NCBI RefSeq assembly: GCF_905475345.1
Contig: NC_066589.1
Span: 1,829,001 to 1,893,000 of the forward strand
Reading direction: 5' to 3'
Source of the DNA: Vespula vulgaris
Lineage: Eukaryota > Arthropoda > Insecta > Hymenoptera > Vespidae
Length of the DNA: 64,000 nt
The notes beneath the pieces are model-generated. The model did no database searches. It was not told the origin of the DNA and was given only the letters and a program-made list of their open reading frames with translations. Below are positions 24,681-36,704 of the stretch, in pieces. Both the position numbers and the translations under genes were made by a program. Position 1 is the stretch's first letter. Each line of letters opens with the position of its first letter.

Positions 24681-27600
24681 ATGACGGAGGACATGTTAGG
24701 TACAGATATCTGCCGGGTTTGCCGGTCAGAAGGTTTTGCAGATAGACCTCTTTTTCATCCATGTATTTGCACCGGTAGTATTAAATGGATTCATCAAGAA
24801 TGTCTAGTACAGTGGATGCGATATTCTCGAAAAGAATATTGCGAACTCTGTGGATACCGTTTTTCATTTACACCTATATATAGTCCAGACATGCCACGAC
24901 GTTTACCATTAAGAGACGTTATTGGCGGTTTATTTTCAAGTATTGTCACTGCTGTAAAATATTGGCTACATTATACCTTAGTAGCTATAGCATGGCTTGG
25001 AGTTGTTCCATTAACAGCTTGTCGGACATATAGAGCTCTATTCAGTGGACCTCTTGATCTAGTTAGAGTAAGAGATATTTCCTGTAATAATTCATATAAA
25101 AAAAAGAACAGTAATATTATTATTATTATACAATTAAATTGTACGTTTTAATTTTAGATAATGTCGTTACCAATGGATATGCTATCTGCAGAAAATATAT
25201 CAACAGATGTGTTTCATGGTTGCTTTGTAGTAACTTGTACATTATTTGCATTCATTGGCTTGGTATGGTTACGAGAACAAATCTTACATGCTGGCGGCCC
25301 AGATTGGTTAGAAAGAGATAATATTCAATTACCTCCAATTGATAATCCACCACAAGTAGCACCTGCAGCAGCAGTTCAACAAATTCAAGAACAACAGGTA
25401 AACCAACAACAAGAAGCTCAAGATAATAATAATGTACCACCTTTTGTTGATGATCCACTTGTACCTCAGGAGGGTGAACCAAATCAGGAAGGTAATTTAA
25501 TTGTTTTAGAATTTGCATATGAATAAATAAATTTGAGAAAAAGTTTTCAAAAAAATCGTTTCTCTTAGGTTTAGTAAATATAGAAGCAAATATAGCGCAT
25601 CCTTTATACCATGAATTAGGGGATAACAACCTAATAAATGATGCCAGAATGGAAGAAATAGAAGGTTTAGGAAGAGATGCAGAACCACAAATTCCTCATA
25701 GAGAAGAATTGAATGTGGATGCTGAACATCAAAATCCTGCAGTTGCTGATGGTTGGAGAGGTCAAGTACAAGTTCAAGGTGAAGGAGAAGCAGAAGAAGC
25801 CAATTGGAATCCTATGGACTGGGATAGACCAGCAGAAGAATTAACTTGGGAACGTCTATTAGGATTGGATGGATCACTCGTATTTTTAGAACATGTCTTC
25901 TGGGTTGTATCTTTAAATACATTATTTATTATGGTAAGTTTTTGTTGATACTCTATTATTTGCAAAATATTCGTTCAATGTAAAACTTAAGTATATTTAT
26001 CGTTATTATGGTTTTGTTATTTTCTTAAATTAAAATTTGATGTAATTTCAGGTATTTGCTTTCTGTCCTTATCATATTGGACATTTTGCTATAGCAGGAT
26101 TAGGATTACAAGAACATGCTGCAGCTTCTCATTTTGAAGGATTAGTAACTACATTGTGTGGTTATTGCGTCATTGGAGTGTGTTTAGTCGTTTTTCACAC
26201 CCTTGCAGCCTTATTAGGTTTTCAACAATCTCAAAGAATTCTAGGACTCTGTTATGTCATAGTAAAAGTTTCTCTACTGTCGGTAGTTGAAATTGGTGTG
26301 CTTCCATTAGTTTGTGGCTGGTGGTTGGATATATGCTCATTAGCAATGTTTGATGCAACACTACGAGATAGAGAAACTTCATTTAGCCTTGCTCCTGGCA
26401 CTTCTATGTTTCTTCATTGGTTATTAGGAATGATTTACATATATTATTTTGCATCATTTATACTCCTTTTACGAGAAGTTTTACGACCCGGAGTACTTTG
26501 GTTTTTGAGAAATTTAAATGATCCGGACTTTTCTCCAATACAAGAGATGATACATCTTCCAATTTTGAGACACGTACGAAGACTTGTTGCATCTGCAATA
26601 ATTTTTGGTACAGCTATTTTATTAATGCTGTGGTTACCAATAAAGTTATTGAGATGGGCTTGGCCAGGATTTTTGCCATATACAGTCATTGTTCAAAGCG
26701 AAGCTCAGGTAAAATTAATCTTATAAAAAATACATCATTTACATTAATCTAATTGTATCGGTATTATTTAAATAATATATTCTATATTTAAAATTAGGTA
26801 AATGAGCTATCTTTAGAATTACTTTTACTACAAGTAATTCTTCCTGCACTCTTGGAACAGTCTCATACACGCACATGGTTAAAAGCTCTTATTAGAGGAT
26901 GGTGTCGAGTTGTTGCATGGATGCTAGATCTTCAATCGTATCTACTAAGTGATCAAGCGGAGGAACCAGGTCCAGCTGTTCACGAGGAACAACAACATCC
27001 AGATTTGGGAGCAGCTCATCAAGCACTAATGCAAAGAGAAAATCCAACGGGTTTCCAACCATATATTAGACCTCTATGGTTTCCTGCTCGCTTGATTGGT
27101 CTTCTATTTTGTGTTTGCATTTCACTCGTTATAGCTGGTCTAATTGCTATGACTCTTCCAGCTTGGTTAGGACGAAGAGTAATGGCAGTATGGATGGTTG
27201 GAGCACCTGCACCATCACCGCCTGTATTGCCACCTGCATTAATTGGATCTGGTAAATTTATATTTATTATATTTATTATTTTTAATCATTATTTAATATA
27301 TAAAAAGCATCGAATATGTGTACAAGGTCTGTTCAAAAAGTATTGGATTTTAATTTCTCCCGCGTAAATAAACGAAGTACGGGATTTCTCCGGTAGGGGA
27401 ATGTAGAGACTTATGCGCATGCGTGAACTCTTTAGCTTTCGCAGACCATTAGTCGTCGACAGTCAGCCCGTGAGTGTGGAAGTGTAGTGAGTGTTCTTCG
27501 GGTTTTTATTTTTTATAAAATAAAAAACCAACTTGAGCAGCATATTACAAGATTTAAGAAGTGGTATAATAGCTTTAAGAATGATTACACATCAGACAGC

Positions 27601-28943
27601 GCATTTTGTTCCGGTAGGCCTTCAACAAACCGAAACGACAAGGTTATGGACCAAGTATGAACTTTGGTTATGTACGACTGTTATGTTACAAGAACTTATA
27701 AATAAGGTAGGAATAAACATTAAATCAGTATATTCCATGTTGAGAAAAGAGTTTTAAAGCGTAGAATGTCTGTGAAATTCGTACCTAAGTTGTTAACAAT
27801 AGAGTAGAAGTAATTCCGTCTGGAAGTCTTTCAGGACTAGCAAACGGCGATCCCGATTTTCTAAGCACCGTGATCGTGAGTAGTAGGATCCGGAAACTAA
27901 GGTGTAGTTGTTACAATGGAAACATTCATTATCTTAGAACCGAAAAAAGGAATCTGACTTGAGTTAAGAGAAAATATTATGCGAAATGCGATGGTCCAGC
28001 TGTACTTCGTTTCATAAGAAACTTTTCAGAAATACTAAGAATATTATTTTAGAACTTATATGTTATATATTTAGCATTAGGATTTAAATGAATGTATTTT
28101 TCTTGTCTAATACTTTTTGAACAAAATGGTTAAATATCTGATATTTTCTAAAAAAGTTTTGTATATAATTATTGTTAACAAATTATTTATTATCTTACAG
28201 ATGGAAATGAAAGTATGACTGCTTTATTTGGAAGAGTACACGAATTATATACAGTTGCCTGTGGAACATATATATGTTGGGTTGCAGTACGAGGTTTGGC
28301 ATTAGCATTTTCATGGCTACCGCGTGGTCGTAGGGCCATCCTTGATAGAGTGAAGCACTGGGTTATTTTAGGAATGAAAGCTTTAGTTGCATCTGTTTTG
28401 CTTGTTGGTGTTATTCCATTATTATTTGGTCTTCTTCTTGAATTGGTTGTTGTTGTTCCATTGCGGGTACCTTTAGAACAAAATCCAGTTCCTTTTATAT
28501 GGCAAGATTGGGCATTGGGAGTTCTATATACAAAAATAGCAACTGCTCTGACTATGATGGGCCCTGATTGGAGAATACGTTTAGCAATTGAAAGAGCATA
28601 TAATGAAGGAATAAGAGAAATGGATTTAAGATTTATAATTACAGAATTAGCAGCACCAGTTATATGTTGTTTTGGTCTTGCCCTTGCTGTTCCTTATGCA
28701 GTGGCCTATGGAATAGTGCCACTGCTTGTTACCAATCTTCAAACACAGATACTTATTGCTAGACGTTTGTACCCTTTCTTACTTCTAGTAAGTTTGGTTT
28801 GTATAGTCATTTGCTTTCAGATACGTCAATTTAAGAAATTATATGAACATATTAAAAATGACAAGTATCTTGTGGGTCAGAGACTTGTAAATTACGAACA
28901 TCGCAATAAACCGCAGTCTCCGCAATCACAAAGATCAAGCTAA
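24681..28943 (+). CDS. MARCHF6: E3 ubiquitin ligase MARCH6 (Doa10/TEB4)
   Basis: Six exons: 24681-25067, 25158-25491, 25569-25933, 26052-26708, 26798-27251, 28201-28943; 979 residues. It is a polytopic ER-membrane ubiquitin ligase of ER-associated degradation and sterol-linked protein turnover. The N-terminal RING-CH finger is complete: C11, C14, C28, C30, H38, C41, C54, C57 (C4HC3), with the HPCICTGSIKWIHQECLVQW core. Many hydrophobic segments follow. Two acidic, Gln/Asn/Glu-rich loops in exons 2 and 3 separate the early membrane spans. The conserved central region (the TEB4-Doa10 or TD domain) lies in exons 4-5, from about VFAFCPYHIGHFAIAGLGLQ onward. The final exon supplies the last membrane spans and a short tail. 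Total length is near human MARCH6 (910) with longer loops. Intron 5 is long and carries a mariner relic. Confidence 0.97.
27323..28130 (+). mobile_element. Degenerate mariner-like element in MARCH6 intron 5
   Basis: About 808 bp flanked by TA on both sides (27321-27322 and 28131-28132). The ends are inverted repeats: 27323-27347 and 28106-28130 share GTTCAAAAAGTATT in opposite orientation (17 of 18 inner positions match; the outermost 7 bases have diverged). Inside are plus-strand remnants of a mariner transposase: SGRPSTNRND (from 27610), KSVYSMLRKEF (before 27757) and, from 27760, RRMSVKFVPKLLT. These lie in more than one frame and are followed by an in-frame stop, so the gene is dead, and most of the catalytic region is missing. 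The element is intronic and probably harmless to MARCH6. A TA target duplication is the rule for Tc1/mariner. Confidence 0.85.
27500..27990 (+). pseudogene. Broken mariner transposase remnant
   Basis: Recognisable fragments of the DNA-binding half and linker of a mariner transposase, with at least one frameshift between the SGRPS block (27610) and the KSVYSML block and a stop soon after the KFVPKLL block. No complete DDD catalytic domain is readable. It belongs to the element at 27323-28130. Confidence 0.8.
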
Positions 28944-30399
28944 CGCCATCAGTAAATATTATTGTACTTAGGGTGAAAGGAGTCTTAGGATTAGCTTCAT
29001 GTACATTCTTTAACATGTTTAATTATGACGAATATGATGATAAGTTAAGTAAACTATGCTTTAATTCCTAATATTATAATTTATTGATGTAAGCGATACT
29101 CAATAAATCAAAAAGATTGTTATTTAAACGTATCGCTTTTGAGTTGGATGCATATATTTCTAAATTTTGTATCGTGAAAAAAATTATACTGATTACTATT
29201 CATCATTATATGATTATGAAAAATTCTATTTTGACTTAATTTTTAATCTTGCATATTAATTTGAAATAAGTGAATGATTGAAAATAAAATGCAATATGAC
29301 ATTTTCCATGTCTGACATGGTATAAAATGATTTATCATAAATGCTTCTAAATTATGATAATGGATTTAAAAGTTCAGTATAATTATAATCAAATTAAATG
29401 GATAAATTTAACCTATTTAAATTTAACTATTGGTTATTATTTTTACTTGTGTTCTGTAAGAAAATTAAATTAAAAGAGTCCAATATTTTCACAAAACATG
29501 TAAACCAATAAAATAAAATATTATTATTAAAAATTTATCTTCTCATATTTTTCTTATAAATATTAAAAATAATTACAATTATTATGGAACATTTTTTATT
29601 TAATTTAATAATCATCAGGACTTCAATGTAAAAAATATTAACGTTGTTTATCATCTTTCATCCATTGTTAAATACAAATTTTTTAATTTAAGTTATTAGA
29701 GCCAATTGCTATTAACAAAATAAGTACGTCAATGACTAATAGTTTCCGATTTGATAATCTTTCGTATTTTTAACAATAAACATATCAGTTCTCTTTTCTC
29801 ATACAACTAAGCTTGAATAATTAATACTTTTCAATAGTATACGAATTTTAGTCTCATCGTTCCCAATTAGTAACCAGATGTAAATAATATAATGAAGGAA
29901 AAAAGATTTAAGCGATTTGGCCAAGTAAAAAACAATTAGTTATATAAAAATAATTTATAATAATCAATTCAGTATATTTTCTTAAATATCACATAGCTCG
30001 TAACATGCGTTAAATATAAAATAATTTTAATGTAATACTATAATATAGTTAAATTTTGAATTCGAAGTCCTTGACTGCATTTCATATTAATAACAAAGAA
30101 CTATTGACTGATTTTAACACTAATTTAATCAGTTTTCTTTTGCATTTTTGTAAGTAAACATCGAAATTTACTCCTTCCATACGATTAAAATCCAATAATT
30201 TATACAATCGATAATTTTATTGATTATTTAAATAATGTATGTACATGGTGTATAATAAACTAATATTTAAGCAAAAGTATATTCACTTAAACATTTTATA
30301 CATTGTCTAATCGCACGTAATATGCGATAAACATAAAAGAATCTTAATTTAAAATTTCGATACATCAAAATAGTAAAATAAATTAATATTTAAACAATA

Positions 30400-30994
30400 A
30401 CACATTTATTTGAACATTTCATTTCACGAAACACGTATTAAATATAAAATAGAATGAAACTAATATTTAAATAGCGTTAAAATTGAACCTGTGGTAATTG
30501 CTTATTTAGGTAAATAAAAACAAACTTTTTGTTGGCTTTAACTCTTATCGAAACAGTTCCGTTTTGGATTCCGAGGAGTAAACATCGAAGCAGTCTCTTT
30601 CCTAATGAGTAAGTTTAAATAAATCATATCTAGGATTATTTTAGAATTATTTAAACAATCTAAAACGTGCAGGAAGTACATCTAATTAATATTTAATATT
30701 ATACAGCATTTTAATATTATTATATAGCATATTTATTTAAACATTTCATTTCACGAAACGTGTATTAAATATAAAATAGAATGAAACTAATATTTAAATA
30801 GCGTTAAAATTGAAGCTGTGGTAATTGCTTATTTAGATAAATAAAAACAAACTTTTTGTTGGCTTTGACTCTTATCGAAACAGTTTCGTTTTGGATTCCG
30901 AGGAGTGAACATCGAAGCAGTCTCTTTCCTAATGAGTAAGTTTAAATAAATCATATACAATTATTTTAGAATTATTTAAACAATTTAAAACGTA
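30400..30994. repeat. Tandem pair of about 260-bp repeats, spacing 326 bp
   Basis: Unit B (about 30400-30670) and unit C (about 30727-30994) are more than 90% alike by eye over about 260 bp. Both contain TTAAATATAAAATAGAATGA, TAAAAACAAACTTTTTGTTGG, TTTTGGATTCCGAGGAGT and TTTCCTAATGAGTAAG. A third, much more diverged copy is traceable at about 29.99-30.17 kb (GTTAAATATAAAATAATTTTA and later GTAAACATCGAA). No coding frame, no terminal inverted repeats. Confidence 0.8.
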
Positions 30995-31344
30995 CGCGAA
31001 CTATATTATTTTATATTGAGTGATATAGCTAGGTTTATTCGTCATATACACGAGTTACGAAGATGATAAAGAAACATATATAAGAAATATATAATGCGAT
31101 AGTATTGATCTAAATTCGACTGTATTGAATACATATTTGTTCAAACTTTTATACAGAATAACATAGAACTTTTTCGATTATTACTATTTCTTGGTACTTG
31201 CGATTTCTCAGGCTTTCTTTCGAAAGATATTGAATGTAATTGAGATTTTATTTAATTTTAAAAGAATAATAAGAAATAGATTAATTGGAAATAGAATAAT
31301 CTTTAGATCGTAAATTTTTTTAATGTTCACTTTAATGGTACCGT

Positions 31345-31450
31345 GGGTCTCCAGATGCAGCTACCTCCACGTGGTGAGACCTGGGTCGGTATTACTTGCT
31401 ATCTATCGAAATCTGATCTGATGTAAGTACTACCGGGCGAATGGCTGCAT
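31345..31450 (+). ncRNA. HDV-like (delta) self-cleaving ribozyme
   Basis: The sequence can adopt the complete nested double pseudoknot of delta ribozymes. P1: 31345-31351 (GGGTCTC) with 31376-31382 (GAGACCT), 7 bp ending in the G-U wobble found at the cleavage site. P2: 31355-31361 (ATGCAGC) with 31444-31450 (GCTGCAT), 7 bp. P3: ACC (31363-31365) with GGT (31373-31375). L3 is TCCACGT; T31366 and G31371 occupy the conserved U/G pair positions, and C67/C68 can pair with G84/G83 (all 313xx) as P1.1. P4: 31387-31399 with 31423-31435, 11 Watson-Crick pairs, one wobble, one mismatch. J4/2 reads GGCGAATG; C31438 is the predicted catalytic cytosine. Predicted cleavage is between 31344 and 31345. It is a cellular, ribozyme-fold match, not viral sequence. 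Such ribozymes often mark the 5' ends of non-LTR retrotransposons, but no reverse transcriptase remnant is visible downstream. Activity is inferred. Confidence 0.87.
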
Positions 31451-32885
31451 ATTTTAATATATTTTCAAAATTGCTTTAATCTAATTCTATAAAGTACTAA
31501 CATTTTACATTGCTAATACTTCTACAAATAAATAGATTGGATATAGTAAAATTTTATGAACAAATATGGACTATTAAATATATGAAGTTGCGAATAAAAT
31601 CAAAATTTTATTGATTATTTGATTAGAAATAACAATTAGTGAATATATACTTATATATTATATATTAATTTTATAAAAATCAATATATTGTTTCGTTTCT
31701 ATACTACTTACGAAGTAATATTTCCAGCACTATTTTTTTTTTTATGGTTTTTCCTGTAAGAATAGTTTTCTTTAATTATTTTATTACTATTATTATAATA
31801 ATATGTAATATGTAATATTATGTAATAAAATAATATATAATATAATAATATAATAATTAAAATAAAAACAAAAAATATATTTATACTTTATTATATAAAA
31901 TAATATTTGATATATAAGTATTCACTAATTTATGCATTTATATCTTGTGCATATCTCTGCATGCTGTATTGTATTTATCACGGATTACTATACTAGTACG
32001 CCATCATTATAGAAGGACATAAATATGAGAAAATGAAAAGTGTGAGTTCACCCGATCGTTATGCATGAGCGAAAAGAATTAACGCGTATAATTATTAATA
32101 AAATTCGAGCAACTTTCATGACACTGATAGCACAAATAACCAATATATTGCTGTTATCAATCACTGGTACGTTCGGTAGAATAGGGTTTGCACTCCTGTC
32201 TAGTTTTATTAGGATTAAACTATTTCGTCACAATGTGTCATATATCTTTCAAAATTACATATTATAAGTTTATGCATTAATTTTTCATTTATTACATAAA
32301 TTGATTATATAGACAACTCATTATCTATGCAACGAAATAATTTTTAACGAATTTTATCCTTTAAAAATAATATATAAAATAATAATGTAACATTGTAAAA
32401 ATTCAAATTCATATAAATTTATTATAAATCGAATATTTTTTTTTAGACTAATTCTTAGAAGATTGCTATTGTATAACTCGAAAACAATTGAAGTTTTTTT
32501 CTTATTGTAGTGTATAAAATTCATTTTTACCTTATTTACTACATTATAAGTACACATTAAAAAATTTATTTGTATATTTTTACATACAAGTCGTCAATAT
32601 ATAATATAATTTTTCTATACTACAAGAAAAATATGTGCAGAATATAATAAAAAATGTTATTGAAATACTCGAAGAATTTTAATATATAATCAAATGTAAC
32701 ATTTTTTGTTTTCTATCAAAATTAAACAATTATAGATTCTTTATAGCATTAAAAAAATCGGTCTTTTTCTTACTAATAACACAAAATGATATTTTAATAG
32801 TATAGTTTAAAGCTTCTTGTATAAAAAAAATCTGGTTATCTACATTATAAAAGAAATTTCTACATGTTAAATATATTATATTCAC

Positions 32886-35137
32886 TTAGCAGTCATGATT
32901 TTTGATTGGTTCTAGAAGTACAGTATTTAATCGAAAACAATTAGGATGTTTATTGATTCTTAAATGTACTATTGAAAAAGTAGTTATCACCTAAAACATA
33001 ATATTAAACAATAATATACATTTTACAATATTCAATGCTAGTTATTACAGTTATCATTTTCATTAATCTACTATAAAATCTTCATATATATTCGAGATAG
33101 AAGAAATTATCAACTATTTTCAGTAACTACATACCTGAGTAATATGGGATTCTTTCCAAGTTATAGTTAATGTTGGAACTAAATGTTCAGTTGTATATTC
33201 AATAGTTGTTTTATTTTTTATTTCCTTTAAATCCATTTTTGCTTTAATTCCAGTATCACATAGAATAAATTCTATATAATACTGTTTGACATCCAATACA
33301 ATAGCTATAACAGTCATTGATCCTATCATATTTACTAAACATGTAAAATATAATTCATTAATTTGTTCCTCAGCAAGTTTTGCATAATATTTGCGCCAAT
33401 TACAGTTTGTTGCTATTCTGTAAAATGTTAGTATAACATTAGTAAAACTTTATTTTTTTAATCATATTAATATACACAATATGAAGAGAATTATCTCTCT
33501 CTCTCTCTTTTCTTTATTTCATATAGTCTTTTTTTTTTAGTTTTAGATTTATTTTACTTACTTAGAACATAATTCAGAACTCCAATTTGGAGCTAGTTCT
33601 ACATTTAAAGATATAGTAGAATGAAGTAATCGATGAACAACACAATCAGGATATCTTCGAATAGGAGAAGTAAAATGAGTATAATATGGTACATTTAGTG
33701 CATAATGTCGTAAATCATCTACTTCTGTAACTTTAGATGAACGATATATAGCACGCTGAAATAAATTAAAATAAATAAAACAGATAAAAATAAAAAATAT
33801 TACAATTCATAAAAAATATATATATAATATTCTTCGAAATCTTACTGTCATTGCTTTCAAACAAAGATTATTAATAACCATCAATCTATATTTTGTTAAA
33901 TACATGTATGTTTCAGATTCCAACTCTTTGCACGATTCATAGCGTTGAATACTATTATATAAATCTCCAGAAGATGCAATATCTAAGTGTATTCCAAATC
34001 TCTGAAGAATATTTTGAGTTAAAGTTAGAAAACGTTCGGAAGGATAATCATGACTTCTCAGCAAAGCATATTCAGGCATTGTTTTATATAAATGAGTTGC
34101 AACAGTCATATTAGCTAATAACATAAATTCTTCTATAAGCCTGAAATTATTTTTATTACATCAATTTGTTTGTAGTAATTTATTTTATTTTCGAACTTTT
34201 TAATAGTATACCTGTTACTATCCATTTTTTCCAAAATATTATAAGATGTAGGTAATCCAGATATTTTATCAATAGAAATATGTAATTTTGGTTGATCTAT
34301 TTTAAGAGCACCATCTGCATACCTTTTAGTTCTCATTTGTTCAGATAAATTATATAAATTTTTGATCACATCACAGATTTGAAAAAATGTAAAATTTCCC
34401 TTTATATTCAATGTCTCATCAACATCAGGATATTCAGGATTATCAATTATCTTTTGAGCTTGTTCATATGTCATTTGACAGCACGAATTAATTATAGTTT
34501 TTGCAAAACGATGTTTTACAATTTGTACATCAGGTGTTATTTCCCAAATAACAGAAAAAGTTAATTTGTCTTGACCAGGTAAAAGAGAACATAATTTACG
34601 TAATTCCTGTGGCATCATGTGATAAACTTGATTAACTAAATATACTGTTGTAGCACGTTTAGCAATTTCCATATCCAATGGCGAAGAAGCTTTTAAATAA
34701 TGGGTTACATCTGAGATATGTACTCCTACCTAAATAACATAATAACAATATCAGTAATATATTATTAATCACAAAAAAATTAAAAAAATACACTGTATTA
34801 CCTCATAATTTCCATTTTTTAAAACTGTACAAGAAACAGCATCGTCTAAATCAACTGCAGTTGCAGGATCAATAGTAAACACACAAGTTTGCCTCCAATC
34901 TTCTCTTTCCTTAATGTCCATTAAAGTCAAATTATTTTCTGCAGAAGGTAAATCTTTCACCAATTCCTTATTAAAAGGATCTGTATTTATATTATTTTCA
35001 AGTAATATAACATTAAGCTCTACTTCCATGTCCCCTGCAGTGCCAATCATATGTTCAATTTTCCTATGAAAATTACAATAATACTTATTATATATAAATA
35101 TAAATTATAAAATAAATATTAAAATACTAATTAAAAA

Positions 35138-35232
<95 letters not shown>

Positions 35233-36704
35233 TGAAATAAAAGTTCAAATAATAAATGTTATAACATTCAGAAAAAAAATTGCATGGTATGTAAAGTTAA
35301 GAAAGATATCTATAAGTTCTATATAAAAAAAAAAATAAAGAAAAATATACCCAATAGCATATCGTGGCTTTTCCCAAGCAGTAATATCAACAAGAAATAA
35401 AATTTCTTCGAATAAAGATGGTTTAGTATTATAAATTTCTGGCAGTGTATCTAAATGTATTTTAATCATTGGTATTCTGTTATCCCTTGGTTGCAGTAAT
35501 ATTATTGGATCAGATTGCTTTAAAAATCCAACTGCTTTTCTTGGGTGTATTTTTTCTAATATACAAACAATTGTACCAGTTTTTTGTTTTTGTTCATTAG
35601 TACCTCTATGCCATTTTTCTTCTTCATTTATGCTAGCTACTACTAAGTCTCCATTAAAAGCACGGTTTCTATCACGCAGACCAATAATTAATAAATCATT
35701 TTCTCCATTAGGCATAGTTATATAAGCATGTTTACCAAATTTAGGGTTAATACGCAAATATCCTTTTATGTATTTCAAATCTGTTGGGTTTTGAGATTCT
35801 AATATTGTTTTCATTTTAGAAATTGGTATAAACTTTGGGAATTTTTCCTCTAATCTTATAGGCTTTACAATTTTTTGTGATTTTTTTATAGATTTTTGTT
35901 CTTCTTCACATAAATTACTTGATGAAGCATTCCCATTATATGATAATATATCCCTTTTTTTTGGTATCAATTCCTCTCTTTGTTCTATCTTATTCTTAAT
36001 TTCTTCTTTACTTGGACTTATATATCTTTTTCTTAGTTGTGGTTTTACCTGTAGACAAATTATAAATATGTTATTAATTTTGCAACATAATTCTAATATA
36101 CTTGTGTACTTAATGTAATGTACTTAAATATATGTATATATATTCTAATGTACTTAAATATATATGATTTGTTTATATTTTAAGCAAATTATTTTAATAT
36201 ATCATTTGATTTGTAATTAAATTATTTCTAAATAAATATAATAACTATAAATCATATTTATAATAGACATTATGAAAATACATTGTCACAATAACAATGA
36301 TAATAGTAATAATACTAATAGCAATAATAATAGTAATAATAATGTTTAAATTAACTTATGTAATTATAAAAATATCAAACTTTTCTTACGGAAAATTTTT
36401 TAGAGTTTTTCGGATGAACGTTTGGTCTATTCATTTTCATCATTCCATTTTGTTTACTCATAGTAGGAATACTTAATTTGGTCACAGTTTGTGCAAATTG
36501 TGTTCTACTATTATCTTGAATAAATTTGATAGACTCTTCTTTACTTTTTGTACACTTTGGTTTATTTTGTATAGACAAGTTAAAGAATTTTGAAAAAAAT
36601 GACTCAATATTCTCATATTCTTCTTCATTTATTTTCTTTTCACAATGTTGATTTTTATGTTGTTGCCGTTTTGGCTTAGTAATAGATTTTAATTCATTAG
36701 ACAT
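32886..36704 (-). CDS. DIS3L2: DIS3-like 3'-5' exoribonuclease 2
   Basis: Eight exons: 36390-36704, 35351-36048, 34802-35063, 34212-34729, 33846-34140, 33562-33755, 33135-33417, 32886-32990; 889 residues. It is a cytoplasmic RNase II/RNB exonuclease that degrades oligouridylated RNAs independently of the exosome. There is no N-terminal PIN domain, which separates it from DIS3 and DIS3L1. A disordered Lys-rich N-terminus (1-170) precedes cold-shock/OB domains, including DLKYIKGYLRINPKFGKHAY. The RNB core has the catalytic acidic cluster FTIDPATAVDLDDAVS (about 400-415; Asp403, 409, 411, 412), then VGVHISDVTHYL and the hallmark HFTSPIRRYPDCVVHRLLH. A C-terminal S1-like domain ends near RLNTVLLEPIKNHDC. 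The start Met is the first in exon 1. A CA/TA microsatellite fills intron 2. Confidence 0.96.
35139..35230. repeat. Compound (AT)n-(GT)n microsatellite in DIS3L2 intron
   Basis: TA repeats followed by about 50 bp of GT repeats between DIS3L2 exons 2 and 3. Confidence 0.95.

Larger units (their letters stand above)
28944..32885. other. Intergenic region between convergent MARCH6 and DIS3L2
   Basis: About 3.9 kb without a protein gene. It contains the MARCH6 3'UTR (an AATAAA hexamer is at 29101), a diverged tandem repeat (29.96-30.99 kb) and a delta-ribozyme-like RNA at 31345-31450. The remainder is very AT-rich with poly(T) and TAATA runs. Short open frames near 32061-32267 and 32354-32557 have no support. 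Confidence 0.6.

Noticed and set aside
31340..31391. Simple hairpin TACCG/CGGTA around the ribozyme, or a 5S/7SL-type RNA
   Set aside because: The alternative hairpin competes with P4 and explains fewer conserved positions; the order of motifs does not match 5S rRNA, 7SL or spliceosomal RNAs, while the delta-ribozyme fold explains all of them.
31400..31430. CTGATG/CGAAA words suggesting a hammerhead ribozyme
   Set aside because: The invariant CTGANGA core is not present and no three-way stem arrangement forms; these bases fall in L4/P4 of the delta-like fold.
33893..34114. Plus-strand frame of 73 codons
   Set aside because: Antisense shadow of a DIS3L2 exon.
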